Shown one piece after another: positions 13,966-26,000 of a DNA stretch of 64,000 nucleotides. The number at the start of each line of letters is the position of its first letter. The stretch's first letter is position 1. Below the pieces are notes generated by a model. The model searched no databases, was not told the origin of the DNA, and was given only the letters and a program-made list of their open reading frames with translations. The stretch covers positions 4,981,001 to 5,045,000 of the forward strand of contig NC_092563.1 of the NCBI RefSeq assembly GCF_037975245.1. The letters are read 5' to 3'. Origin of the DNA: Apostichopus japonicus. Its lineage: Eukaryota; Echinodermata; Holothuroidea; Aspidochirotida; Stichopodidae. Position numbers and translations under genes: made by a program.

Positions 13966-14769
13966 CCCCCCTCTGCCCCTCCCCTCTTCACTGACGAATA
14001 CTCCAGACCTATAAAGTTTTGTTGTGTGACTTTTGGCCGTATATATGATGTTAACCCAGTCTCACAGTTAATCACGAACCATTAATTTATATACACATGC
14101 ATGAACTACATAGCGTACATCATGATCAATCGCCCAGGATATCATATAGGTAGCCTATACATAGGGTTAACATGATAATCTAACAAGTCATGCTATTTCA
14201 AGGCCCTTCTTTCCTTTAAGAAGAATAATCAGCTACTACTTTTCTGTGACATTTGAAAGGAAATAATACATGTTATTTTCTCCAACAAATATCCTTTTTT
14301 AGTTTTTAGAAGGATGTAATAACCTTCAAACCTTTTCCATAGTACGGGATTCCTTCGCACTCAGTTTGTTATACAGCTGTTCTGTATGTCTTTATATACT
14401 TCCTGATCATTCAACGCTAAATACAAGATTCCAGCTGGCAAGGGCCAGGAGCTTCTTTACTATATCCTACGAAACTTGCTCATTGTGGCTATGTAACAAA
14501 ACAAAACAAAAAACCCTCAAAAACAGAAAGAAAAGAAAAACTAAATATTTTTCAGAACTAAATATATAAGCACCCTATATGCTGGAACTATAATTTCAAT
14601 TCAAACAATTTTCAGATGTTATGTCGTCGAGGGGAGGGTGTCGTAGGGGAGGGGGCTACCCCTTTAAGAAATTGGGTAAAAACCGAGGGTGCTTATATTG
14701 ATGCAAAAATGGTGCTATATCAGGTGCGTATCCAGGGGGGGGGGCGTTGGGGGCGCGCGCCCCCCGGGT

Positions 14770-14892
14770 AAGAAAAAGAGGAGAGAAAAAAAAAAGAAGA
14801 AAAAAGGAAAAAAGAGGGGAAAAAAGAAGAGGAGGAGAGGAAGGAAGAGAAAAGAAAAAGAAGAAAGAGAGAAAAAGGAGAAAAAGAGGGAG
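14770..14892 (+). repeat. 123-nt uninterrupted homopurine tract
   Basis: Every base from 14770 to 14892 is A or G. Open frames here encode only Lys/Arg/Glu on one strand and Ser/Phe/Leu on the other, and are artefacts of composition. Confidence 0.85.
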
Positions 14893-15839
14893 TAAAAGAA
14901 AAACGCGAAGACACCGGGAAGAGAAAGAGGAACAGTGACATCATTACAGCGCTGAAGGGTAGCCAGTGACGGATCAATGATTTCGTAAAAGTTTGACTCA
15001 CCCTACCCCTTTCACCGACAACTCCATTTTTTGACGTTTCCATTTTCCTCTCTCACTAATGATCTATATATATACTATATATGGTCTATCATAACGCGTG
15101 TGTAGAATTGTGCTATCAAACCAACTGTGGCTGGTCTCGAACTCGATCGTGTCGTTGGGGAACATGACGATTTTGGGATGGGGGCGACCGCCCGCCCCCC
15201 CCCATTCAGCATTGTTTTAAATGATATCGCTAAGTAATTTCAAAATAGAAAGTGCTTAGATGCAACTTACAAGGCCTGGGAAGTGTCATTTCCAGCGATC
15301 TGGGAGACATTTTCGGCCAAAATTTGCTTGTACGCTTCGCGCTAACAAATGGTCCTGTGTAGTGCCATTTCCAGCGATCTGGGAGGCATTTTCGGCCAAA
15401 ATTTTCTTGTACGCTTCGCGCCAACCTGAGATAATTTGCCTACAGGCTTCGCCCTCCCTTGGCAAATTCCTCGCTACGCGCCTGTTCGAATTTGTGACGC
15501 AAACAGCAGATATCACATCATATCAGTGAGCATGAAAATGGCGTTCCAGGATGAAAAGCCTCAAAACTGTCCGACTTGCCTAAAAAAATAACCCAAAATT
15601 TTCGCGCGCGAAGCGCGCGTTCAACGTGTTAATGTCAATATCATATAAGCAAGCATCGGTTAATACATCGCATGCCATCATGTACCGTACGGTCCGTGAA
15701 AATTGCGCAGTATACCGCGGGATGCTAATGTAAACAACGACATGTCTCATGTAGATGTATAAAAAGCATGGAGGTCCAATTATGTCAAAACTCTCTTTTA
15801 CATTAGTAATGGCGAATTAGGGGCTGCACCCCCGCCGCG

Positions 15840-16206
15840 CAGTGGCGGAGCGTCCATACGGTCAGGGGGGCGCATGCCCCCCCCCCTGACGGACTCAAAT
15901 GGACTGCTGGCGCGTTTTTCAGCTCTTTACCACTTTTTACTTATTCTAGATTATTACTCTCATCTACTTATTGACATTTGTCACATTTTGTTCGTGTAAT
16001 TTGGAGATGACACCTTATTCTTCGTTTATCTGCAAATTAGCCAGGCCCGGAAAGGGTCATTTCCGGCGATCTAGGGAGTATCTTTACTCAAAAATTTTCT
16101 GTACGCTACGCGCCAACCAGTGGTGGCGCTCCGCTTAGATAGTGTTGAAAGCGCCCCTACAGACCATTCTCGCTCCTCCTGACCAATACCCCTAGCTCCG
16201 CCACTT
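15840..16206. mobile_element. Complete 367-bp hAT-type MITE
   Basis: The 5' end CAGTGGCGGAGC matches the reverse complement of the 3' end gctccgccactt over 11 of 12 bases. The flanking 8-mers ccgccgcg at 15832-15839 and 16207-16214 are identical, as expected for a hAT TSD. The interior holds a small palindrome built from gtcagggggg and ccccccctgac, with no coding capacity. A truncated relative is at 6085-6357. Confidence 0.78.
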
Positions 16207-16910
16207 CCGCCGCGCCTCCTACGCCTATGTGTATAGTGTTCGGTTGAAGGAAATATCTGCTATTTTTTCATTTCCTTCAACCAAGTTTTATAATAGCCGT
16301 TATAACAGGTTTTAATATTTCTACACCAATAAATTAACTGTGTCTGAATTTTCGAAAATTTCTGACCAACATTCTGCATCACACTTCCCTCTACTCGTGC
16401 AATTTTGACCAGTCTGTTAGGTGTTCAAGGAAGTTTTTCTATATTGGTTGTCCATAGATGAAATTTTGTACAACATTATGGGTATGTTTTCAAGTGAGTT
16501 TATTCACGAGAAATGTGAATTTTCAAATTCGGAACAAATATGGGGCTTAAAACCTTGAAAAGTGGGGCTGACGGGTATTGTTGGCCGTGACGTAGAATCA
16601 CCTACAAAAGCAAAGACCCACAGGAGATGCGATCAGGTCGAACATGATGTGTGCCGGGTTGACAATCTTCAAAAAGGTTATGGATGGAAAAAAAAAAACT
16701 ATTAGGAAATACTTGGTTCTCAGGCAAAAAGTGTACATCTGGTTGGTCATTTCAAGCCCGAGAATAGCCGTTTCCGGTGATCTGGGGGGTATCAAAATAA
16801 GAAATTTTCTTGTACGCTGCGCGCCAACCGATGGTGGCGCTCCGCTTAGATAGTAATTCGCGCCCCCCGGGTTTGAAAATCCTAGATACGCGCCTGTATA
16901 TTTAGCAACT

Positions 16911-19900
16911 TTTCAAACAATGTTGAAGAATTTTCGACCGCTTAGGTTGTTACGTGTTAAATATTGATATAATGTAAACTAGGACGTGGGGGGGGGGTGA
17001 GGGGGATAAATCCTCCAAAGTATACGTGGTTGCGCCCTTGCTTAAGTTAATATCTCTGTTTGTCGGGAGAGAAATGAAACCACTTTGGATCGAGAATTAC
17101 CGCGATCTTCAAATTCTGCATATTAATTTTTATTGATATATTCGTCGCTAGAATAAGATAATGTTTTGAAAAATATGGATACAGTTTTCAATGTATTAAA
17201 AGCATAGACCTATGACAAGGCTATTTAAGTGCCCAATTCTTATTCCGCGATCGCATCCAAGAAGGGATGGAACTCACTTTCCTGGTAAACGGCAGAAGAC
17301 GTTTTTTACGTAACATATATAGCGGGCTACATACTCTTTGTTGACCTAAATAGCTCAGAACAATTATTCTTTTCGATCTGAGATTCCTGGAAGATTAACC
17401 CAGAAGATCAATTTACCTTATACCCAAACTAAACTTTCCGCGATTCCTTTTCTTAGGAGGGGACATGTTTGTCTTTCTACCTTTCTTCGCGAACCCTTAA
17501 GTACCCTCGATGACCACTTCCGGTGCCCCTGATGGTGACGATGAAAGAACAATGAAAGGGAAAAGGCAAAAGGGATCTTTAAAGTAAATCAATATTGACC
17601 CAGAATAGGTCAGTCATAGTCACCGAAATGGTCAAAGAGTGGCCCTATAATACAGTACCTTCTTTTACAAGCAGCGTTAAATTTGACCAAAGTGTAAATA
17701 TATATACCGGAAGCAGTGCGTTACAGTGCATCAGTTAGCAGAGAGCGTAATGCATGGCGCTAATACTGAAATATGTTTATCAGTATGATGCATACATTAT
17801 GACAACAATCTTTTAATCTGTTATTCCATTCTCTTATCATTCTGTCTTTTAGCGACGGGGAATGATATAATTAGGGTCGGACGTGGTGATGGGGTGGATT
17901 ACGTGAGGTGGGTGCCTGTGTTATTGTGTTGGGGTTGGGGGGGGGGGGTAGGAGAGTTATTTAGGTTGTATAAAGAAACATCAAATAGCGAGTAATATGA
18001 TTGAGCGCTCTCTGGTCGTAAATACCATTGATGGCATAATGTTGAGTTAGCTAAAAGTTTTCCAAGTACTTCAATTCCTCGGTGCAAGGGTTTCGTATAT
18101 CGTCTATATTATTCCCAGTAACTTACAGATTGTTCAATATTTCAGTTATACTACAGATGGTTTAAAATTGATTGTACTATTTTAAAGCAAAATGCGGGAC
18201 TGCGACCGACATTAATTTATCTAGCATTGGGCCAATACTGTTGACCTATAATTTACATACCGTTCCGGTGCCCAACGCACCCCTCCACTCCCACCCCGTG
18301 GCACTGGGTCATTTATTAAAGAGAAACAAACCTTCTAATGTCATAAAATCAATACTGTCATATTTTTTTCTCTCGAAAAATAAATCAAAGACGACTTGTG
18401 GTATATCCTGTACATGGTACACACTATAGGTCCATTGAACTTGTGTTAATCTTCGACTGAGGCCAAAATAATATAAAAACAATAAATAAAAAAATACAAC
18501 AGTTCCCCTTTAAATATGAGTCAAAGTATGCTGTCGACGTCTTTAAAAAAAAAAGGTAAACGAACTAATAGAGGGGGGGGGGGATTTTGCTAAGGATTAT
18601 CTTTTTCATTTCATGGCCGAGGGGTTCGCAACGTGCGAGTGACATTCTCCGTTCTAAAAATAAAGAAGGAAAATGCATTGAAAGGTATAACTATGTATAG
18701 AAGAAGCAAAAGAGTGTCTGAAGAAAAGATTGATTGAATGGAGCAGGGATTATCTGCGTTAATGGATACCAGGTGTAAATCGCCATCGGCTCTGCATTGA
18801 AAATAACAGTTTCATATTACATTAGAAAAGAATCCAAAATCATGTGGCTTTCGCATGAATAAATAACGAGCGTGTCAAGGAATGAACGCCAAAGATTAAT
18901 GCTGAAAACACTGTGCATCCATCTTGAACCACAAAAATAGAAAAAAAAAATACTTTAAGAGGATTAGAAAAATAAACAAATGAAATCGAATACGTATGGT
19001 ACGCTTTATGGTTTAGAAAGAAAAATAACAGTATATATTTTAAGAGTGGGTTCAATCATTGACAAACAATAAAAAAAAAACACTTGAGTAAAAGAAATAG
19101 TTGATGCATGTGACCTTACTAGTGGCAACAATAAACTTGAATGACACGTCTTCCTTCGTTTTAAATACTGCGCATGACCTTACCGAAATTAGGCAAGAAA
19201 GAAAAATGGCCGGTGTAATATTGAAGTTTAGTAGCGGTCCTCCAACTAAACCTATATTTCCATTTATCTGGAAAATGTCGAAATTTATATCAAGGCAAAT
19301 CAAAATTGATTTGTTTCAAATCTTCTAGCTTTGGACAACGACGTTAGTTGGCTGCAGATAATTAGAGAGAAAAATTGTAACATATAAATTTGCTAGTCGT
19401 TCGGTTGAATGGCTGTGCATGCTATACGTCCGTAGGGCGTTTGCTTTGAAAATCTTGGACGGCCCCTGTAAAGACCAGTTATTTGTTTTGAAGTGTGCAC
19501 AGTAACATTGCGGGCAAAGTTGTTTTTTAAATATTTTTCCGCCCGTGAGGCATTCCTACCTGTTATGTGCAGGAGTAGGAGTAAGGGGTATCTCTTAGGG
19601 TAAGGTGGTAGGGTGAGGTCCTAAATCCAATGTTGGCCATCCTCTGAACGCGTATATAGGCTAAGCTTCATTTTGAGTTATACTGATAATCTTTAACTAA
19701 ATTCACTTTCCTATCTGAGCTTATTACATTGTTTACATTAAAGAATCGACTCAGTGCAACACTCTAGCTGTTCATATCTCATAGTTAATATTTGCGCCAG
19801 AGCTTAGCGATATAAAAATTATTCATGAAGAACTTTGGACGAGATGTTGAATGTTTTTCAATTCGAGGATTATTCTGAAATACCGGCTAATTATAACTGG

Positions 19901-20645
19901 AATTTTCCACCCCTTCCCCTCCCCTCAGAAAAGGAGCGAAGCCTAGAACACGGACAAAGGGAACTTAAGACAATGGATTCCCATTATAACGTTGTTCGTT
20001 TCTAGGTTAACTAATCAATGATGAGCAACACATCAATTACCAAACAAAATAACAATAAGAAAATAGCGCGGGATTCGACAGTATTGCAAGAGAATCTATC
20101 TACAGCCATTATTGTCATCCACATTCCCCTCCTCCCACTCACACCTCAACCCCACATGACGGTTACATTAGCTTGTTACAATTAATGACAGGTTTTTTTC
20201 ATCGATCATTTTCCTCGATTATTTGCCACAACTACTCTTTTACTTTTGCTCCTAAAATGCTAGATTATATCACTCTCGGCGGCTTTTTCAATATTTAATA
20301 TTCATAATAAAAAGCATCTGGTTTTCTCGGTAATGACTGTTCTGAGACCCAGTTGAGTTCTGCATTCCACAAGCGCCTCGAGATTTTTGCTTCAAAGTAT
20401 GCGAGATTGTTGGAAATTCCACCGCGAGTCATTCCAAACTACGATATTATTCACCAAAAGTCATGATACACCCATTTATAAAATGAAAAAAAAAATATGT
20501 CATTTATCAAAAAAGACAGGAAAAACAAAATCGTTCGTGACACTAACAGTTTTTTTTTTCCATCTGACTCATCTTTCTCAAACTATCGTACTTTCACTAC
20601 AATTTGAAGCGATTATCTTCGGTTCACATGCGACATGAAAACATT
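16911..20645. other. No gene seen
   Basis: No exon, RNA gene or complete transposon could be supported. At 17021-17041 the string gtatacgtggttgcgcccttg looks like a transposon terminus, but I found no partner end. Short poly-G tracts occur near 16988, 17938 and 18573. Confidence 0.5.
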
Positions 20646-20653
20646 ATTCAACC

Positions 20654-20676
20654 AGGGAGCTGCTAGCAGCTCCCTG
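20654..20676. mobile_element. Minimal palindromic remnant flanked by an 8-bp repeat
   Basis: From 20653 to 20676 the sequence is a perfect 24-bp palindrome made of CAGGGAGCTGCT and its complement. The 8-mer attcaacc occurs immediately before (20646-20653) and after (20677-20684). The ends resemble hAT termini (CAGGG) and the TSD length fits, suggesting an element reduced to its two inverted repeats. Confidence 0.55.
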
Positions 20677-21729
20677 ATTCAACCACGAATCACTGTGTGG
20701 GTTTGATTCCGTTGCATGTTTCAAAAACCTCAGTCTTGGTGGTCCATATATAGAAGCCGCAGAAATTCCTGAAAATTTGCGTCGGTTCTGCGCCAAAAGC
20801 AAAGTAACTTTTTGAACCCTATTTTTTACTTTTTTTTCTTATATATTTTTTTAATGATATCTTCTATATTCGTGTTCTGGCCGTCAATCTCTGTCTATGT
20901 GCCGTAACTTTAAAAATGACCTCAAAGCTATGCATGTACAACGGTCTTTGTTCATTGCTAGACAGTGAATCAAAGACCGTTACACACCATACATAGAAAT
21001 TGAAGTAGGCTAGTTCAATTTCTATCAAACACACACACACAAAAGCAGGCCGCCTCATCAGCGTGCAAATGATTGACCAATCAGAAGTCTCCAAACCCGT
21101 GACGAATGGTTTGTCAGAGTCGAAGGAAGAAACAGCAGTTTGACATCAGCCTCAGTTCACAGTTAGAGCGGGAAGTTTTTCGTCTCGCATCGTGAAGGAT
21201 TGGTTTTCCAAGCGGCATTTCCCAGTCATTTGGAATTGGTGAAAGTGGTGATTGGGTTACAATTACATAGTTCGGGGAGGCTAACAGAATCGTGAGGATA
21301 ACGACTGTTGAACCCAGCAAGAGACCAGAAGATTTATTCCCTAATTGCAATTTAATATCTCGGCGCATCAATTTTTGATCAACAGAGGACGATCCACACT
21401 TAATTCTTGCTTCTGTCACATATTTTACGTTCGAAAGGAGAACATTTTGCCCATCGACTTTGCATCATTTAGAGAAACCATCGGAACTAACTTGTACAAT
21501 AATGTGTGCCTCATAACAACTACCACTGTAATCAAATTCGGCAATGGACAATGTCAATATTTCCAGTGAATTGACAATTTGACACTATTTTCTCGCGGAC
21601 GGTTTTCTTTTGGACAAGGAAGAAACAGATTTGTGGAACCTATTTTGTTTTTGCAAAATCACCATTTTTCAAATTATAAATAATAAACTCTTTTGTTTTG
21701 TTCCCTGGAGGACGAAAAGATTTTTAACA

Positions 21730-22827
21730 ATGTTTATCAACGCAACAGATCTGATACCGTTGGAGGTTTCACCATTAACGAACATCGAGCGCATAATCTT
21801 GGCGGTACTGTGCGCAGTAGTCGCCGTATGTGGTATCCTCGGCAACGGTTTGGTCATTTTAGCGGTGTGGTTTTCGCGTAGATTGCGGACAGCGACCAAC
21901 GTTTATGTGGTCAATTTGAGTTTAGCAGATATCGTGACCTGTCTGTCCGTACCTATCTATGTGATGGCCCTTATGTCCTGGGAAACGTGGCCCGGGTCCG
22001 AGTTGCCATGCACACTGGTTGCAGCTCTGTCGATGATATGTGTCGGATGTAGCCAATTTACTCTAGCAGGAATAGCACTTAACCGTTACGTTCTGGTCAC
22101 CAAAGCAAGGGACGTTTATACCAGCCTATACTGTAGGCGCAACCTGGTCATTTCTACTATGGTCACGTGGTTGATTCCAATACTAGCGGTGACATTGCCC
22201 CTCTTGTTTGGAGTTGGTGACCTGGGCTTTGACCCCAAGTATTCTCGTTGCGGACCAAAACATACGGAATCACATACATACGACTCTATCATGGCCCTCG
22301 TACTGTACCCATTGCCGTTTGGCACGATCATCATATGTTACATTAAAATATTCGTTTTCGTTAAACGCCATTGTCAAAACATGGCGCCGGCAACTTCCGA
22401 ACATTCAACTTCATCCGTGGCAGTGAACAAAACAAATGACGTCGTCGTCACCCTTGGCAACCGTACGGAAAGCAACGCGCTGAATAATCAACACGCAAAG
22501 CAACTGCGCAAACGCTTTAATCGGAGACAACATGAGATAACAAAGAATCTGTTTTACGTTGTGTGCGCTTTCGTCATCTGTTTGACACCATATTCCGCGA
22601 TGTTGTTGATACCTGGAACAGACCGTTACGTGCCCTATGCTGGAGTCATGTTTCTCCTAAATAGTGCATTGAACCCGGCGATTTATGCAGTGAAACATCC
22701 TCACTTCAAGAAAGTCTTTAAAGCTATAGTGAAGATGGAACTATCGGATATTCCAGAACCGGTCTCATTTATCAGAAACGCCAACCCTAAACCAACAAAG
22801 CCATCACTCTCCTCTGGAGACCTATAA
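21730..22827 (+). CDS. Class A (rhodopsin-like) GPCR with NRY motif, single coding exon
   Basis: The ATG at 21730 opens a 365-residue receptor. The frame extends 40 codons upstream but has no earlier ATG. A glycosylation site NAT is at 4-6. TM1 carries GN (38-39), TM2 LAD (65-67), and C94 and C174 can form the usual extracellular disulfide. TM3 ends NRY (118-120) instead of DRY, TM6 has CLTP (284-287) instead of CWxP, and TM7 has NPAIY (315-319). Intracellular loop 3 is about 60 residues, rich in Ser/Thr/Asn, and ends in a basic stretch before TM6. The tail is short with no palmitoylation Cys. NRY and the overall style recall melatonin-receptor-like and moody/Tre1-like invertebrate receptors (family comparison from memory). 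The ligand is unknown. The coding region is uninterrupted, but a 5' non-coding exon is possible. Confidence 0.93.
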   Translation: MFINATDLIPLEVSPLTNIERIILAVLCAVVAVCGILGNGLVILAVWFSRRLRTATNVYVVNLSLADIVTCLSVPIYVMALMSWETWPGSELPCTLVAALSMICVGCSQFTLAGIALNRYVLVTKARDVYTSLYCRRNLVISTMVTWLIPILAVTLPLLFGVGDLGFDPKYSRCGPKHTESHTYDSIMALVLYPLPFGTIIICYIKIFVFVKRHCQNMAPATSEHSTSSVAVNKTNDVVVTLGNRTESNALNNQHAKQLRKRFNRRQHEITKNLFYVVCAFVICLTPYSAMLLIPGTDRYVPYAGVMFLLNSALNPAIYAVKHPHFKKVFKAIVKMELSDIPEPVSFIRNANPKPTKPSLSSGDL

Positions 22828-23014
22828 ACTTTCATCCGTGGTCCGTAAACCTTCCCGAGTAAATGTCAATGACATTTACTAACGTTAGTTACGTTACTGT
22901 GTTTATGCTGTTAACCTAAACAAGCCAAGCGTACTTTCCGGCCGAGTATCTTTGACATTCAAAGATTACACGGAGTATCATACGCTCAACGCAACTTCTT
23001 CACACAAACCAGAA

Positions 23015-23020
23015 AATAAA
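23015..23020 (+). terminator. Candidate polyadenylation signal of the GPCR
   Basis: AATAAA lies 188 nt after the stop codon and is the first canonical hexamer downstream. No transcript evidence is available. Confidence 0.45.
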
Positions 23021-26000
23021 GGTGCAATGTGCATGTAATAAGTCTCTCGTTATACTAGTTTGCTTGCAATATCTTTTACAAATTTTCATCCCGAATTTTG
23101 TATGCAAATTAGGTTCGTTCGCCATGAAAATGTTGAAACTTGCTTGGAAGGATTCAATCTTTCAGTATAAAGTGCAGTAACTTTCCATATGGTTGTTTAC
23201 ACTATATACTACAACAAATTAACAAAGTTAACAACGAAAATGAAGTCAATTTCCAAGATGATGCTCTGTTGTAGTAATCGTTGCTGGGTGAGGGGCGGGA
23301 GGGGGAGGGGGGGGGTCGTATGTATAACTCCGAACAACAAAGTACTGAATGAATTATGACGTCATAGTTTCAACTAAACATTTCACTGGATCAATTACGC
23401 ATACGTTTCTACTCTTGGAATACGTGAAACTGTAAATAGCTGAAACATCTGTGAATGGTAACCCGGGATCTATTTAATATCTGTTTTATTATGTTTATAC
23501 AATAATTCGATTGGACGATTTAAATATTACATATATAACGCAACGACTTCAACGTCACTCCCTCATCGACTTGGACCATATTAGATATTGTTTACGTCAT
23601 TAAATTTAATTTTGATTACGCCTTATTTTAAGTAGCTGCAATAAAATTAACGTAGTTTATTGTAGTTATTCCGGTATCGTTTATAATATTACCGAGTAAT
23701 CCATATTTATTTTAAGGATAACGGCATGTTCAAAGTTCTCATTTCTGACATTCTGAGGGACCTGCATCAAATGGCCTTCCAAATGACAGAATTTCTTTTA
23801 AATCTTTTACCGTATCCATGGTAACTGGTAATTGACAGTGTCAAACTTTGTCTGTTCTCGAACTCAGTAAATTGAAGTCGAGGTAACCTATATACCTAAA
23901 CCCACCTGACTATCGGTGAGAGATGTAAAATATAGACCTAGATCAATTTGTCATCTGGCAATTCTTTTATTGAAGACCGTTTCGCGTTCAAGTTATGAGT
24001 CGTGCGGTTTTGTATACAGTTTAGCATACTCAAATAATGAAGACTGGGGTTCCCAAAAGGGATGCAAAATAAGTTTCATAATTACCTAAGTATCTTTTTT
24101 ACACCACCAAAGATTTCAAAAAGCCGTACACACCATTTAAGTTTTCGCAGTTTTTAAGTTAAGTTCATCTTTTAAAGCAATCTTTCATATTCCCTTAATA
24201 TCCAGAAGCAATATACACTGTTGCATTACGAAGAACAAACGAACAAACAAGAGGTTACCCCCACACGTGGGACAATTGCATCTGCCGTTGACATTTACAA
24301 ATAGAGAAAGAATTTGCAGCATTCTTTGTGTTTCTAAGATCTGAAGGTATGGCCATTCAGATGAATGTCGTTTTAAGTATAAACAAAGTCACTACATTTT
24401 GATATAAGAATTCTGTGGTTTTCTAAATGGTTGAGTGGTTTACTGGTCTTGTTTTATTGTCATATTTTATTTTCATAGAGCCACAAGTTGTTTACACTAT
24501 CCTTGTTTTAAGACCACAGTCTGACAGCGCTCTTACCAAGATCCGAATCTCGCGGATGCGGCGGTTATAAGCCAATATTTAACGGCTTGCTTGGGGGGGG
24601 GTGGAAGGGGGGTGGAAGGGGGGTGTCTTGTAGGTTAGGTCATAATGTGGTTCTCCTAATTTGGCCGTTCGGTATTCTGTTATGCAGCCTGTCTGCTGCT
24701 ATTAGAGTAGTCTTGGCCAAGTCGTTCGAACTATAAGTTCGTACAAACTACATGCAGGCTCAGAGTTCGTTTCTGCCTATCACGATTTATTTCGATTTAT
24801 TTTAAACCAGTATAAATATAAAATATTTATAAATAGGCGTACATCAAAACACAGGTCTTGTTAAGATTAAACAAATGATATGGTAAATGGTAAGTGAAAG
24901 AAATAAGATTGTTAAATGGTTTAAACATAAAATGATGAAACAGTCATTACTGAAACTATAATAAAGGTTCTAAACTATCAAATTGTATAAACATTGCTTG
25001 CCCACTGTATTTTACATGCCCGCGGATCTCTCCGATTATAGTATCAATCGAAACCGTTGCCACAGGTGCACTCTGGGCAGTACAGCAAATAGATACGGGA
25101 AAAAACCTTTTTGCAAAAGAAAGGTACAGTAGGCTGTTCGTAGTTCATACTATAGTCTTCACAAGACTATTATTAGAGTAGCAGCTTCCTGATTCTAGTA
25201 GGGCTTCACATACATGTGTATACCCACAATTTAGTGTGAAAGGGCAAATAGCTCAACAACCAAAAAAGCTAAGATGTCATACATATAAGTTTAATATGTG
25301 CGTAGTTATTTCATTAATAAGGAATCCAATTTTGTTACAGATTTTTTCCTGTAACACATAGAACCAACATGGTTTTTATCAACGTATTGTGGAAATAATG
25401 AGTCATTTTTATAAAGAGTTACTCTATAAATGAAGATACTGACGTGCTCCAAAACATACCATAATTACTCAGACCTAACTGCATTACTGAATCATAGTGT
25501 GAATCACGAAAACTGGGCAAGTTTGACCTCTAATGACTGTTTATGCAGTTATCACTCATACACATAACACATGGCCCTGCTAGGCGACGCACATGAGATG
25601 TGTGTGTGTGGGTGTTCGGGGTGGGGGGGGGGGGCGGAGTGAGGGGTAACTGGGTGGTTGGGGTGAGCGGGGCCGGGCAGTGCGTGTAACTCCACGCAGA
25701 GAGAGGTACATGCGGAAGGGAGTGGATTTCCCACGTGGATTGTTTGTTGCACGCGCTCCTAATGCTTGGATCCCGTGCATGCCAGGTGCATAGCTCGCAT
25801 TGGTTTCCCTCAGTCCAAGACTTCCCCCAACCCCTAGTCTCCGTGAACAGCCGTTTGAAGCGTCGTCAATAGTATCAGACAGCAATCATCGCTTGCGAAT
25901 GGTTAAAGTTATCTACACATGGCTGACAAGGCCACACCCAAAATGATGATATAGTGAAAGCAGTATGAATCGCCTCCAGTATCTCGTGTTCCTAAACGAC

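Larger units (their letters stand above)
14721..16896. mobile_element. Inverted-repeat element(s) with CAGGYGCGTAT ends
   Basis: The left end reads caggtgcgtatccagg. The right end, cctagatacgcgcctg, is its reverse complement with two mismatches. The flanks share only tatat (14716-14720 and 16897-16901). A third such terminus, cctcgctacgcgcctg, lies near 15469-15484, so this may be two or more related elements rather than one. Inside are a homopurine run, diverged repeats of a tcatttccagcgatctggga / cttgtacgcttcgcgc block (15287-15325, 15366-15425, 16760-16858), and the MITE at 15840-16206. No transposase frame is visible. Confidence 0.55.

Noticed and set aside
14689-15043. Lys/Arg/Glu-rich and Ser/Phe-rich open frames on both strands
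   Set aside because: They are translations of a homopurine tract.
17014-17041. Possible transposon terminus near gtggttgcgcccttg
   Set aside because: No matching inverted end or target duplication could be found in the window.
21610-21729. 40-codon upstream extension of the GPCR frame
   Set aside because: It starts with TTG, lacks an ATG and precedes a typical receptor N-terminus with its own ATG and glycosylation site.
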